From assembly GCF_000153405.2 (NCBI RefSeq), contig NC_020802.1, positions 267,883 to 331,882 of the forward strand: a stretch of DNA of 64,000 nucleotides, read 5' to 3'. Below the pieces are notes generated by a model, which saw only the letters and a list, made by a program, of their open reading frames with translations, searched no databases and was not told where the DNA came from. The position numbers were made by a program, and so were the translations under genes. Positions within the stretch are counted from its first letter, which is position 1; the number at the start of each line of letters is the position of its first letter. Source of the DNA: Psychromonas sp. CNPT3. Its GTDB lineage: Bacteria > Pseudomonadota > Gammaproteobacteria > Enterobacterales > Psychromonadaceae. Positions 37,693 through 48,060 of this stretch are shown here, piece after piece.

Positions 37693-39747
37693 TTATCCAA
37701 GGTTATCTAATGGCAAATAAATAGAAAAAGTCGTGCCTTTATTTGGTTTACTTTGTACTAATACTTCACCCTCAAATTGATGAATTATTTCTCTGATTTG
37801 GTAAGCACCTAAGCCCATACTTTGATCGTTTTTAGTACTAGAAAATGGTTTGAATAATAGTTCATTTATAAAATTTTGCTGCATTCCACAGCCAGAATCT
37901 TCAATATTTATGCAGAATTGCGAGTCTTGTCTACTTAATGTGATCGTGATGGTGCCATTTTCATTTGTGGCATCGAATGCATTTTGTAAAAGGTGATTAA
38001 TGACCATTAATAATTCGTCATATTCTGCGCGTACAAAGCCGTGCGTACATTTTAAATTTAAAATCGGTGTAGGCTTGGCATGTTGATTCATTTTTAGCGC
38101 ATTTTCGAGTAATGCGATCATATCTACTCTGCTGTTTTTTTGTTTATTATCTTGGCGTAATTTGAGCAGTAATTGCTCCATTTTCTGCACAGAATTACTG
38201 AGGGTTAAAATCATATCATCGATAAATTCAGGTGAATCTTTAAACTTATCGGCATTTTTAATCATCAAGCTTTGCTGTGCCACCAAGTTTTTTATGTCAT
38301 GGATGGCAAATGCACTAATTTGATGAAAAAGTTCAAATTGTTCATTTTGTCTTAACTTTTCAGCATTACGTTGCTGCGCTAAATAACTGGCTATTTGTTT
38401 GCCTGTTAATTGTAAAATATCGATATCTTCCCAGGTCAAAGGCGAAATGTCGTATTCTTTGCAAAGGTATATAAAGCCTAATAAATCATCTTGATACACT
38501 AAGGGAACGATAAGCCAGCTGTTTTTATTTTCAACAAACCAAGCTGGTAAATAAGCTTTGGCTTGCTCATCTGCATCAACCGATTGATCACTGCTTTGAT
38601 AAATCCAATGATGTTGAAACATATAGGAGATTAATTGAGAATCTTTTTTAATACTGCTTTGGGCTTGATCAATATTAATTTTCTGCTGGGCTCGCTGCGA
38701 ATAAAATTGTTTTCCCTGTAGCCATAAACCGCCAGAATCACACTCAAAGAGCTTAAGCATTGCATTGAGAGCAATATCATTACTGCTCATGCTTTGGGGT
38801 TGTGATCCTAATAAGGCATCTAACTTTAACCATTGTTTATGATGGTCATAGGCATGTTTAAAGATATGTTTACTTAGAAAAATATTTACTTTGCGTCTAA
38901 ATTTTTGCATGCAATATAAGCAAGCAATACACAACAAGGCTAAAACATAAAATAATATAGAGGCGAGCGTTGCCCATGGTAATTGTAGGTAGTGCACGAC
39001 GAGGCTTAATAGGGCAATGATAATTAAAAAGAGGGCGACAAAAATAATACTAAAATTAAAAATGATGACGCTATTGGAGAGTTGCCACTGGTCGTTTTTA
39101 TGAACTTCAAAGGGGGTGACTAGGATCCCTATCGTTAGTAAAACGGTCATCATACTGGCGATAAAAGAGCGAGCTTGCCAAAAAACATTATTATTTATAA
39201 TGTTCAATAGTAATGCACAATGTAGGATCAAATCATAAATAATCTGGCTGAGTAACAGTAAGGTTATAAACTTTGCAATTCGGCAAGCATCAAGATGGCG
39301 TAACAATTGCTCTGCAACCACAATCATTAATAAACAAAACATTATTTTGACATAGAGATACATATTAAACGAAACAAGGGTAGTACTGGGTAACTTAATA
39401 TTAAATATTACTAATGTGCTAATAGCAACGATGACAATAGCAACGCTGAGCGTCCAATAACGCGATAAGGTTAAGCGCTTAGCATTACTAAGCATTGCTA
39501 ATAAAACCAATAAAAACCCACAATAACGCAGTATCTCAAAACTTTGGAAATGGCCTATCAGGGCGTGTTCATGTAAGGGATGTGATGTGAAATTATATTG
39601 CCAAAGTGCAGATAAAACCGCCATTAGGATCAGGCTATATTTAATTTCTTTTTTCGGTATATAAAACAAACACCCACCAAGCAAAGCAAGCTCAACGCCC
39701 ATAGAAAGATAAACAGAGGCAGTAGAAAGAGAAAAAAGGCTCAACAT
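37693..39747 (-). CDS. prsK: PEP-CTERM system histidine kinase PrsK
   Basis: A 684-residue sensor kinase. The first ~290 residues form about nine membrane helices. A GAF domain follows (roughly 300-450, with WLIVPLVYQDDLLGFIYL), then a dimerisation helix with the phospho-acceptor histidine in FAIHDIKNLVAQQ. The HATPase has DSGCGM and SMGLGAYQIREI. The HDIKNL signature and topology match PrsK, the partner of PrsR encoded 4 kb downstream in the same direction. The signal sensed is unknown. It is 3 bp after wecC. Confidence 0.9.
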   Translation of the reverse strand: MLSLFSLSTASVYLSMGVELALLGGCLFYIPKKEIKYSLILMAVLSALWQYNFTSHPLHEHALIGHFQSFEILRYCGFLLVLLAMLSNAKRLTLSRYWTLSVAIVIVAISTLVIFNIKLPSTTLVSFNMYLYVKIMFCLLMIVVAEQLLRHLDACRIAKFITLLLLSQIIYDLILHCALLLNIINNNVFWQARSFIASMMTVLLTIGILVTPFEVHKNDQWQLSNSVIIFNFSIIFVALFLIIIALLSLVVHYLQLPWATLASILFYVLALLCIACLYCMQKFRRKVNIFLSKHIFKHAYDHHKQWLKLDALLGSQPQSMSSNDIALNAMLKLFECDSGGLWLQGKQFYSQRAQQKINIDQAQSSIKKDSQLISYMFQHHWIYQSSDQSVDADEQAKAYLPAWFVENKNSWLIVPLVYQDDLLGFIYLCKEYDISPLTWEDIDILQLTGKQIASYLAQQRNAEKLRQNEQFELFHQISAFAIHDIKNLVAQQSLMIKNADKFKDSPEFIDDMILTLSNSVQKMEQLLLKLRQDNKQKNSRVDMIALLENALKMNQHAKPTPILNLKCTHGFVRAEYDELLMVINHLLQNAFDATNENGTITITLSRQDSQFCINIEDSGCGMQQNFINELLFKPFSSTKNDQSMGLGAYQIREIIHQFEGEVLVQSKPNKGTTFSIYLPLDNLG

Positions 39748-39750
39748 AGA

Positions 39751-41004
39751 TTAAATGATCCCGCGTGTGTCTATGACGACTTTGGTTGCAAAGTGCGTCT
39801 CCTTCGTGGCGCGCTTAAATACCGTATGATCCACTAAAATGACGACAATGTTGGCCTCCTCTAATGCTTTTTCTAAGCTGACTAATTCAATGCCAAGGTT
39901 TCTTAGATTATCGGGTAATTTATTTATGTGGGGCTCTACGGCAAGTAATTTAGCTGTTTTTTGCTCGCCTAATTGTTGCACTATTTGCAAGGCAGGGCTT
40001 TCCCGCAAATCGTCAATGTCAGCTTTAAAAGCTAAGCCTAAACATGCAATAACGGGTTTTTTAAAGGCGTCGGCTGCTTTTATAATTTGTTGTAATACAT
40101 GCTTGGGCTTATATTCATTGGTTAAGCGTGCTTGTTTTATTAATTTTGCATGCTCAGGGCATGTATGTACCAGAAACCAAGGATCGACAGCAATGCAATG
40201 CCCTCCAACGCCCGGGCCCGGGTTTAAAATGTTGACACGAGGGTGGCGATTGGCTAAACGGATCAACTCCCATACATTAATGTGCAATTGGTCACACATC
40301 ATAGAAAGTTCATTAGCAAAAGCAATGTTGACATCTCTAAATGAATTTTCAGTTAATTTGGCCATTTCAGCAGTACGTACACTGGTTATAACGCATTCAC
40401 CGCGGACAAAAATACGGTAGAGCTCAACGGCGAGCTGACTGCAGGCTTTGCTCATACCGCCAATTAAACGATCATTAGAGACCAGCTCTTGGAGTATTTG
40501 TCCTGGTAGTACGCGCTCAGGGCAATGTGCGATCTTGATATCTGCATCATCACCATGGTGCTGAGGAAACGTTAAATCAGGGCGCGCTTTGGCAAGCCAA
40601 TTCGCCAGTTTTTCAGTGGTGCCTACCGGAGATGTCGACTCTAATATGACTAAATTTCCTTTTTCTAAAACGGGGGCAATCATTTTAGCCGCCGATTCAA
40701 TAAAATGTAAATCAGGCTCTTTTTTATTATCAGAATTTTCTATAAATGGCGTGGGAACAGCAACTAAAAACACCTCTGCAGGCTCCGCTTGAGTGCTGGC
40801 GCGCAGATTTCCTGTGGCGACAACACTGCGCACAATAATATCTAAATCGGGCTCTACAATGTGGATTTTACCCGCGTTAATAGTATCAACCGCTTCTTTG
40901 TTGATTTCGACGCCGATAACGAGCATGCCTCTTGATGCTAAAATGGCTGCTGTAGGTAAGCCAATATAGCCGAGACCAATGACTGATATTTTTTTAAAAC
41001 TCAT
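39751..41004 (-). CDS. wecC: UDP-N-acetyl-D-mannosamine dehydrogenase
   Basis: A 417-residue nucleotide-sugar dehydrogenase, close to E. coli WecC. The Rossmann motif is GLGYIGLP at the N-terminus, and the catalytic cysteine is Cys270 in PGVGGHCIAVDPWF. The C-terminal domain has GLAFKADIDDLRESPA. It oxidises UDP-ManNAc to UDP-ManNAcA with two NAD+. With wecB beside it the locus can make this uronic acid from UDP-GlcNAc. UDP-Glc dehydrogenases look similar, but the wecB neighbour and overall resemblance favour WecC. Confidence 0.93.
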   Translation of the reverse strand: MSFKKISVIGLGYIGLPTAAILASRGMLVIGVEINKEAVDTINAGKIHIVEPDLDIIVRSVVATGNLRASTQAEPAEVFLVAVPTPFIENSDNKKEPDLHFIESAAKMIAPVLEKGNLVILESTSPVGTTEKLANWLAKARPDLTFPQHHGDDADIKIAHCPERVLPGQILQELVSNDRLIGGMSKACSQLAVELYRIFVRGECVITSVRTAEMAKLTENSFRDVNIAFANELSMMCDQLHINVWELIRLANRHPRVNILNPGPGVGGHCIAVDPWFLVHTCPEHAKLIKQARLTNEYKPKHVLQQIIKAADAFKKPVIACLGLAFKADIDDLRESPALQIVQQLGEQKTAKLLAVEPHINKLPDNLRNLGIELVSLEKALEEANIVVILVDHTVFKRATKETHFATKVVIDTRGII

Positions 41005-41022
41005 AATAACCCTTAATAAAAT

Positions 41023-42177
41023 CTAAATGGATGGGGTTTTATCTACTTGGTAGTGATCCTTTATTTTTACTATTATTTTTTGACAAGCATTCCCGTCCCC
41101 ATAGGGGTTATGCGCGAGACTCATTGTTTTGTAATGATCGTTATCATTTAATAAATAAGAAATTTCATTGATTATATTGTCTTTGTTCGTGCCAACTAAT
41201 CGTACTGTTCCTGCCTCGACAGCTTCGGGGCGCTCAGTGCTGTCGCGCATAACAAGAACCGGCTTTCCAAGACTCGGCGCTTCTTCTTGAATGCCCCCTG
41301 AGTCGGTTAAAATAAAATAACTTTTCGTCATTAAATAAACGAAAGGTAAATAATCTAAAGGATCAATTAAAAAAACATTATCTAAATTTTTTAAAATACG
41401 ATTGACCGGCTCTTGTACTTGCGGGTTTAGATGCACTGGGTAAATTATTTGTATTTCTTTGTGCAAGCGCGCGGTAGTTGCAAGTGCTTCACAAATGCGT
41501 TCAAAACCATCACCAAAGCTTTCCCTGCGGTGGCCTGTGACTAATATTAATTTTTTATTGGGATCGAGCTGTTTAAATTGAGATGCCAATTGTCGTTGTA
41601 AATTTTTATCATTTTCTAATTTGTTGGTTATTTGAAAAAGTGCATCTATCACGGTATTACCGGTGACGCTAATTCTTTCACTGGCAATCGATTCTGCTAA
41701 TAGATTATTTTTAGCATATTGTGTGGGTGAAAAGTGTAGATCAGTTAAGCTGGCGGTTAATTTTCGATTACCTTCTTCAGGCCAAGGAGAGTGTAAATTT
41801 CCGGTGCGTAATCCGGCTTCAATGTGGGCAATGGGGATCTGTTGATAAAAAGCCGCCAAACTGGTTGAAAAAGTGGTACTTGTATCGCCATGGACGAGGA
41901 TAACATGGGGATTAAACTCTTTAATGATGGGTTCGAGTGCTAAAATGATGGTGGCGGTGATCGTATATAACGATTGTTCTTTGTGCATGATATTTAAGTC
42001 ATAATCGGGCACCAGAGAGAAAAGTGTTAAGACTTGATCGAGCATTTCTCGGTGTTGGCCCGTCACGCAAAGGCGACTTTCAATGTCCACATCATTTGCG
42101 AGTAAAGTGACTAAAGGTGCCATTTTAATGGCTTCAGGGCGCGTGCCAAAGACGGTTAATATCCTTATAGGTATCAT
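41023..42177 (-). CDS. wecB: UDP-N-acetylglucosamine 2-epimerase
   Basis: A 384-residue non-hydrolysing epimerase that interconverts UDP-GlcNAc and UDP-ManNAc. It is near-collinear with E. coli Wec[54 protein letters not shown] and HNPYGDG. I start at the ATG at 42177 ([11 protein letters not shown]); the frame could extend to a TTG at 42201 but without extra support. It is 18 bp before wecC and first in the leftward block, divergent from the GNAT gene at 42337. Confidence 0.94.
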   Translation of the reverse strand: MIPIRILTVFGTRPEAIKMAPLVTLLANDVDIESRLCVTGQHREMLDQVLTLFSLVPDYDLNIMHKEQSLYTITATIILALEPIIKEFNPHVILVHGDTSTTFSTSLAAFYQQIPIAHIEAGLRTGNLHSPWPEEGNRKLTASLTDLHFSPTQYAKNNLLAESIASERISVTGNTVIDALFQITNKLENDKNLQRQLASQFKQLDPNKKLILVTGHRRESFGDGFERICEALATTARLHKEIQIIYPVHLNPQVQEPVNRILKNLDNVFLIDPLDYLPFVYLMTKSYFILTDSGGIQEEAPSLGKPVLVMRDSTERPEAVEAGTVRLVGTNKDNIINEISYLLNDNDHYKTMSLAHNPYGDGNACQKIIVKIKDHYQVDKTPSI

Positions 42178-42336
42178 ATCGTTATATATTCCTATGCACA
42201 AAAAGCGATTCTGTAAAAAAATTGAGTATAGGTACAGAATGCGCCTTTTGTATTTATGTACTATTATATATTTTCATTATGAGAGTCTGCGCGCTATAAA
42301 AAATGTCTGTTTTATTTTTTTTAAAAAGGAAAGGCT

Positions 42337-43449
42337 ATGTACCGAGTGCGTGTTATTGATAATTGGAATGATTTTGATACGCTACGCTCAGATTGGACAA
42401 AACTGCTACAGCAAAGCGATGCAAACAGCATTTTTTTAAGTTGGGAATGGATCTCTTGCTGGTCACTTAGTCAACGTAAGAATATTAAATTATGCATTAT
42501 TTTACTCCTTGAAGATGATGACATTGTCGCTATTGCCCCTTTTTATTGTTGTTCTTATCGATTTCTTCATGTCATTAAATATAAAGCTTTATGCTGTTTG
42601 GGAGATACGCACAGTGGCGCTGAGTATGCGGATTTTATTGTTTTAAAATCGCGCCGTGCAGATTTAAAAAAAGCCTTATGGCAAAGTTTATTGTCAACAG
42701 AGATAAAAGGACGCTGGGACGTGATTTGGTTAAGTAATATAGGTAGCTGGAAAACGTCAGCTAAGTGCTTACTCTCATCATTTCACCAGGTCAGTGCATT
42801 AAAGTCGCAACAAAGAGAGATTGACTTTTCATCTATAACGCTAGTAAATGAAGAGGTCTCCCTTGTTGAGATAGGCAGTAAACGTCTGCTTAAAAATATA
42901 GGCCAAACAAAGCGCAAGTTACAGCGTTTAGGGGATTGGCAGATTGGATATTGTCAATCAAAAGAAGATGTAGCGCCGTTACTTCAACAATTTTTTCATT
43001 TACATCAGCAACACTGGCAATATAAAAATTTACAGGGAAGTTTTCAACGTAGCCCTGCATTATTGTCTTTTTATCAGGCATTCATCCCTCTGGCATTTTC
43101 TAAAGGTTGGTTAAGACTCGCTTACTTAGAGAGCCTCTGTGAGATTAAAGCAATGCAATTGGGTTATGTTTATGAAGGGACGTTTTTTGCCTTGCAAGAA
43201 GGTTATGATCCCTATTTTTTAGGCGGGTGTGGACAGGTTTTACGTCATGGTGTGATCCACAAGTGCCTTGCTGAAAAGCTACATACCTATGACTTTTTAG
43301 GCGGATATAGCGATCATAAAGCGCGTTGGTCTGCCACTCAAAAGATAGGCACTCAACTTTTTGTTTTTCAAAATAAAATTAAAAACCTACCCCTGTACCT
43401 ATTTAAAATATGGCCAACAGGCGCTTATTTTAAAGCCGCTAAAAAATGA
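42337..43449 (+). CDS. GNAT-family acyltransferase (CelD/BcsL-like)
   Basis: A 370-residue protein of the GNAT fold resembling Acetyltransf_6/CelD members of exopolysaccharide clusters. The N-terminal FLSWEWISCW and the later FFHLHQQHWQYKN and LGYVYEGTFFALQEGYDP are the conserved segments. No signal peptide. It would transfer an acyl group to a sugar or lipid-linked intermediate; the acceptor is not evident. It is the only rightward gene inside the leftward part of the locus, 159 bp from wecB and converging on the heparinase gene with a 6-bp gap. AAAGGAAAGG precedes the ATG. Confidence 0.8.
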   Translation: MYRVRVIDNWNDFDTLRSDWTKLLQQSDANSIFLSWEWISCWSLSQRKNIKLCIILLLEDDDIVAIAPFYCCSYRFLHVIKYKALCCLGDTHSGAEYADFIVLKSRRADLKKALWQSLLSTEIKGRWDVIWLSNIGSWKTSAKCLLSSFHQVSALKSQQREIDFSSITLVNEEVSLVEIGSKRLLKNIGQTKRKLQRLGDWQIGYCQSKEDVAPLLQQFFHLHQQHWQYKNLQGSFQRSPALLSFYQAFIPLAFSKGWLRLAYLESLCEIKAMQLGYVYEGTFFALQEGYDPYFLGGCGQVLRHGVIHKCLAEKLHTYDFLGGYSDHKARWSATQKIGTQLFVFQNKIKNLPLYLFKIWPTGAYFKAAKK

Positions 43450-43455
43450 TCCTGT

Positions 43456-45441
43456 TTATTGCCATTTTATACGGGTGATAAAGCTTGTGCTGCTATTTAT
43501 GCTGGTGCTTGCACAGAGCGTGGTGATACTACTTTTTTGATGATAACCTCGACTTATCCAGCCGAGTGACGGGGCTTGCTTATCGGTATTTTCTTGGCCT
43601 TGGATCAAACTTAGTTGTAGCTCCTCTGCAAAATAAAGGCTAATACTTAGATCCCCTAAACGTAAAGTGCAGCTATTCCCTTCTATTTTAATGTGTTCAC
43701 ATTGCTCGCCAAAATGTAAATAAAGGCGGACTTGATGGGTTCCTTGAGTACTTAAAATGTCGTGAATGTGTAGCTCTTTTTGCTGCGCATCTAAACTGAT
43801 ATCGCGCTGGTGTAAAAGTGGAGATGCAAGGCGTTGATAGCCATTATGTGAAGCACTGACATTACCCCCCGCCGCATTTGGTTCCCACAATAAACATTGG
43901 CTTTGCGCGTGTTTTTCCCACATGAACGGGCCACTGCGTTGTGATTGATCTAAACGGTCAATTTCAATGCAATTATGAGACTGCGTTTTACAAAAGTGTT
44001 CTCGCCATTGTGGAAATCGATAATAATCATAAGTACCGCAATCAACTAATAGGTCGTCTCCATTAAGTCGAACAATAAAGCTTAATGCGTCAGCATGACC
44101 GTGTGCTGCGATAGCGGTATAACCTAAGGGTGCACAATCAAAAAGCACACTGACTTGATTGAGTTCATGCATTGAGCCTGCTTGTAATAAGTAATAACCA
44201 GAGTCTTTAAATGCTTGGCTATGCAACGTTTCAGCCACCTTGCAAAGGGGCGCGTCAATATTTTTTGAAAATAACCAAAAAGCACTTTCTGGATTGCTTG
44301 TAATATTTTTCTGTAATAAGGGGTGAGGGGATAGATGGTTGGCAATGGCGCACAAGGCGCTAACGTTATGCACGTGATCGCCAAGATCTAGTACATAACC
44401 ATCATCTTGGTCGCCTAACATAGGATATTTTTTCCCACCTTGTGCAATACCCGCAATAAACAAAGCAATTTGTTGTAAGTGCGAATTAAAGGTATCACTG
44501 AAAGTGTCGTTTACCTTTTTTCCTACTTGCGCCGCAAAAAGGTAGAGTTGAAACACAAAAAACTGATAACTAAAGGCGTGCTCTTTACTTCCCCCATCAG
44601 GGTAAGTTTGTGCCACTATTTGTGTTTCTAATATCTGTTTACTGCGTTTTTGCCAACGTGCACTTAAGCTAAATTGGCAAAAATAAGTTGAGGCAATATA
44701 TAAACCGGCAGTTTCTCCTACCAAGTGATTGTTCGCAGACGACCCTTGAGAAAATTTACAATCTATTTCCCTGCATTGTAAAAAAATAGCGTTAAGAACG
44801 CGTTTTTTAAAGTCACCTTTAAAAATGTCAGCGTCACGAGTCAAATCAATTGCCCATGTCCAATTGATTAATCGGATCCCTATTTCGAGAGGATTGCACC
44901 AATTCATGCCGTGTCCATAAGGGTTGGCATCTAGCCAACTATTTAGTTGGGCTTGGACACCGAGTGCATATTTTTTATCTTTTGTCGCGCAATAAGCACG
45001 TGCCAGTATGACCAGTTGATGATGGCGATTTGGTTCCCAAATAAGTTTACAGTCGCCATTTACGCTCACATCGCGGTAATTAATATATAAAATAGGTGCG
45101 AGGCTACTGTTTTGGCCGGTACTGTGATCTTTATGCCAATCGATTGGGGATCCATGATCTTTATTTTCTAAATCAAAGTAGCTCAGTTGATGTTGTAATA
45201 CTTTTTCTGCTTTATGGCAGAGAGCTGCTTTCCAAGGCGTTAAATAGTGTGAAAAATCGCCATAAAAAACATGAAAAGGGGCTTCTTTTGGATGATCTTC
45301 TTTAAATTTAGCCGTTGCAGGGAAATTTAATTTTACACGCAAATGTTCTTGTAGGCGGTATTGCAGAGCGCCTACTCGCCAATATATTTCTTTGGCTGAC
45401 ATGCGTTGTATACGCTTAAAATACCAAGTGACAGTTTGCAT
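43456..45441 (-). CDS. Heparinase II/III-family polysaccharide lyase-like protein
   Basis: A 661-residue protein with an N-terminal alpha/alpha toroid (about 90-400; NQLVIL-type helices and SSANNHLVGETAGLY, a conserved Asn/His segment) and a C-terminal beta-sandwich (HGHADALSFIVRLNG, DLLVDCGTYDYY, the family's central Tyr/His region). These are the Hepar_II_III features of enzymes that cleave uronic-acid-containing chains. No signal peptide is visible: the N-terminus is basic and amphipathic. Homologues recur in exosortase A EPS loci. It could edit or recycle the polymer; whether it works in the cytoplasm or is exported another way is unclear. It is 7 bp after xrtA. Confidence 0.87.
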   Translation of the reverse strand: MQTVTWYFKRIQRMSAKEIYWRVGALQYRLQEHLRVKLNFPATAKFKEDHPKEAPFHVFYGDFSHYLTPWKAALCHKAEKVLQHQLSYFDLENKDHGSPIDWHKDHSTGQNSSLAPILYINYRDVSVNGDCKLIWEPNRHHQLVILARAYCATKDKKYALGVQAQLNSWLDANPYGHGMNWCNPLEIGIRLINWTWAIDLTRDADIFKGDFKKRVLNAIFLQCREIDCKFSQGSSANNHLVGETAGLYIASTYFCQFSLSARWQKRSKQILETQIVAQTYPDGGSKEHAFSYQFFVFQLYLFAAQVGKKVNDTFSDTFNSHLQQIALFIAGIAQGGKKYPMLGDQDDGYVLDLGDHVHNVSALCAIANHLSPHPLLQKNITSNPESAFWLFSKNIDAPLCKVAETLHSQAFKDSGYYLLQAGSMHELNQVSVLFDCAPLGYTAIAAHGHADALSFIVRLNGDDLLVDCGTYDYYRFPQWREHFCKTQSHNCIEIDRLDQSQRSGPFMWEKHAQSQCLLWEPNAAGGNVSASHNGYQRLASPLLHQRDISLDAQQKELHIHDILSTQGTHQVRLYLHFGEQCEHIKIEGNSCTLRLGDLSISLYFAEELQLSLIQGQENTDKQAPSLGWISRGYHQKSSITTLCASTSINSSTSFITRIKWQ

Positions 45442-45448
45442 AAAGACC

Positions 45449-46912
45449 TTATTTTGTAGGCGTTAAAATTTCGCTGATGAGATCGGTTAATATTTTTTTC
45501 GCTTTAGCATTATCTTTTAACGGACTATCAACACTAATCGCAATGAGGCTTGATCCTGGTTGGCCTTTAAGGGCTGCAAGGATCGTCGCTATTTTCACGT
45601 TGTTTTTACTGCTCATAAAATGGCCATTAATGACATAAAAAAAGGCAATAAAACGGATCCTGTTTTTATTTTTACGTAAAGTGAGTAAATTTACATTTTT
45701 TAAGGTGCCACTAATGGCTAATTTTTCTGTTTTCCATATTGACCAATTTTTATGAGTAAAAAGACGGTTTCCGATAAAAATAAGCTCTTTACCTTGTGTT
45801 TGTTGCCTGTAATTAGCCACGTAAATTTGTATGAGTGTCTCGTTCTGCATTAAAAACATAAATTCTGTTGAGCTTGCGCCGATGTAATTTGGCGCCCAAT
45901 TTGGGCTTTGTTTATATTGTGAGCCTAATATTTTATAGTGCTCAAAAGTGGGCAGTTTAAATCGATAATCTTTATCAAAGCGTGCTTGTATTAAATGGGG
46001 TAATACACTCATAAAAATCAATAAAATTGAGATGCTGAGTAAATAATGACAACTTATTTTAAAGGCGACGGTGTCTATCTTTGTAGTGGGTTTTATCACT
46101 TTGTCTGGGAAATCAAAACAGTACGAAGCAACATAAATAGTGATAAGAAAGCACACAGCAAAGACTAACCATCCAAAGGTTAAATGATCTTGTACGACAA
46201 AGTGCTGCATCTGTGTTTGGCTACCAATAATAATAATACTGATGATACGGATCCAGTTTGCCAATAGAGCAATGGCAATGGCAAAACCAAAAAGATAGAG
46301 GCCTTTACGTAGTGAAATGTGTTTGATGTGGACAATAAATAAAGCGTAAATAGCGGACGCTAATATAAAGCCTAATCCCGAGCAGGCTTGCTCTACCAAA
46401 AAAGTGCCGGCTGGCGTTAATATGTGGTAATTCTCTCGCCAGACGGAGATACCGTATAACTTGATGAAAAAGAAGCTAATACTGGTAGATAGCTCTCTCA
46501 AAGGGATCTGTAAGATGTTCCAGATAGGTAAAGTCAGGGCGAGGATGGTTAGAGGAATAAATAAGATGCGTAAAACAGGGTAACCATAAACGCTACATAA
46601 TAACGCCATAAAAATAAGTAAAAAGCTCAGTACTTGTAACTGTCCCAAATGGCTGAGATCTGCTAAGAGCAGTATGCCTGTGCTGAGAACTACGCCCAAG
46701 ATACCAAGGTAGTGGGGTTGATATTTAGGCATTTCATGGCGTTTTTGCCAAAAACAAAAAGCACATAAAACAAAGCCCAATAAGCCGTGGCTATATGGAC
46801 CATTACTCCACCACTCAGCAGATATTTCGAGTATAACCTGTGGGTGTGTTGTGGCGATGATTAATAAATTTAAACTAACAAAAAGGATGATATATCTTTT
46901 TTTAAGGGTCAT
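45449..46912 (-). CDS. xrtA: Exosortase A fused to an EpsI-type domain
   Basis: A 487-residue membrane protein with about eight helices. The exosortase catalytic residues are all present: Cys177 in VEQACSGLGF, Arg222 in LLANWIRI, and His243 in VQDHLTFGW. The C-terminal ~190 residues, after a last membrane helix near 288-305, form an EpsI-like domain (YKQSPNWAPNYIGASS). This is the XrtA architecture. Exosortases cleave and probably transfer proteins with a PEP-CTERM tail. No such substrate is encoded in the window. The gene is divergent from the deacetylase at 47011 and heads the xrtA-heparinase unit. Confidence 0.93.
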   Translation of the reverse strand: MTLKKRYIILFVSLNLLIIATTHPQVILEISAEWWSNGPYSHGLLGFVLCAFCFWQKRHEMPKYQPHYLGILGVVLSTGILLLADLSHLGQLQVLSFLLIFMALLCSVYGYPVLRILFIPLTILALTLPIWNILQIPLRELSTSISFFFIKLYGISVWRENYHILTPAGTFLVEQACSGLGFILASAIYALFIVHIKHISLRKGLYLFGFAIAIALLANWIRIISIIIIGSQTQMQHFVVQDHLTFGWLVFAVCFLITIYVASYCFDFPDKVIKPTTKIDTVAFKISCHYLLSISILLIFMSVLPHLIQARFDKDYRFKLPTFEHYKILGSQYKQSPNWAPNYIGASSTEFMFLMQNETLIQIYVANYRQQTQGKELIFIGNRLFTHKNWSIWKTEKLAISGTLKNVNLLTLRKNKNRIRFIAFFYVINGHFMSSKNNVKIATILAALKGQPGSSLIAISVDSPLKDNAKAKKILTDLISEILTPTK

Positions 46913-47010
46913 TCATCTTCCCGCAACGGATGCTTAAAGACTCATATTAGACCTGCTTAGTTGCAAATACAAATATCAGCAGTCTTAAAAATAGAGGCTA
47001 TGCTAGACAG

Positions 47011-48051
47011 ATGAAAATTAATTTTTTAAAAAAGATAGTGATACATTCCCTCAGTTTGATAGGGGTCACTGCGCTTGCCCATTATTTGGCGAGAGATAAA
47101 ATAACCATTCTTTATATGCACAGTATTATTGATTTAAAGAAGACACATAACTGGCTACCCCTGCGCGATTTTACGTCTTTAACCGATCTTGAAATGAGCT
47201 TGTCTATTCTAAATAAACATTATAAATTTATTTCATTACAAGATGCATTGGCTATTTTAAAAGGCCAAAAAATGCCGATTAAAAATGCATTGGTGATCAC
47301 TTTAGATGATGGTTACCGTAACAATATTAGTGATGCGAGATCTATCTTTCAAAAATATGAGATCATACCGACATTATTCGTAGCCACAAATCATGTATCT
47401 TTGCAGATACCGTTTTGGTTTGATCGGTTGGATTTTATATTACAACAAGTAAAAGCGCCATTATTAAAAATCCGCCTTAAAAATGTTTTCTTTACCTTTA
47501 ACTGTCATTCACGCAGTGCGCTACAAAGCACTTATGCTCAATTTAGAGTGCAAGTTAAGCTGGCATTTAGTTCTGACATTCTGATGCAGAAATATTTACA
47601 TAAACTCGCAGAGCAACTGGAAAAAGAACTCGGATGTGCATTGGGTGATGCGCCCGATGCAACGCATTGTGGTGCTATTGTTGATTGGCAGATGTTAGCG
47701 CATCAATTGCAAAACCAAAGCATAGAAGTGGGCGGACACAGTGTAACGCATGCGCGCTTGGCTTATGTTGATGATGCCTGTTTGCGTGATGAATTAAAAA
47801 ACAGTCAAGAGATTATTGAGCAACGCTTAAAAACAGCCTGTTATGCATTTTGTTATCCCGATAACAGTTATAACGACAAGGTGCTTGCTTTAACGAATGA
47901 ATATTATGAGCTTGCGACGACAACGGATAAAGGTTTAAACACTATTGGTGATGATTTGATGCGTTTAAAACGTTTTAATTTACCTACCCTTGCAGATCCC
48001 AAACGTTTACTTTTCTCGATATCGGCTTTACGGCATAACATCTTTAAATAG
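47011..48051 (+). CDS. Polysaccharide deacetylase (CE4/NodB)
   Basis: A 346-residue CE4 enzyme. An N-terminal hydrophobic stretch (IHSLSLIGVTALAHYLA) may be a membrane anchor. Motif 1 is ALVITLDDGYRNN near residue 95, with the two metal and catalytic aspartates. The motif 2 histidines are in VGGHSVTHARLA. CFCYPDN-like YAFCYPDNSY is motif 3. It probably removes acetyl groups from N-acetylated sugars of the EPS or its lipid-linked precursor. It heads the rightward block of nine genes, and a glycosyltransferase begins 9 bp downstream. Confidence 0.88.
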   Translation: MKINFLKKIVIHSLSLIGVTALAHYLARDKITILYMHSIIDLKKTHNWLPLRDFTSLTDLEMSLSILNKHYKFISLQDALAILKGQKMPIKNALVITLDDGYRNNISDARSIFQKYEIIPTLFVATNHVSLQIPFWFDRLDFILQQVKAPLLKIRLKNVFFTFNCHSRSALQSTYAQFRVQVKLAFSSDILMQKYLHKLAEQLEKELGCALGDAPDATHCGAIVDWQMLAHQLQNQSIEVGGHSVTHARLAYVDDACLRDELKNSQEIIEQRLKTACYAFCYPDNSYNDKVLALTNEYYELATTTDKGLNTIGDDLMRLKRFNLPTLADPKRLLFSISALRHNIFK

Positions 48052-48060
48052 GGAGAAAAG

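Noticed and set aside
39839-40420. 193-codon frame on the + strand opposite wecC
   Set aside because: It lies wholly inside a strongly conserved gene, has no ribosome binding site, and its sequence shows no known motif; it is an antisense shadow.
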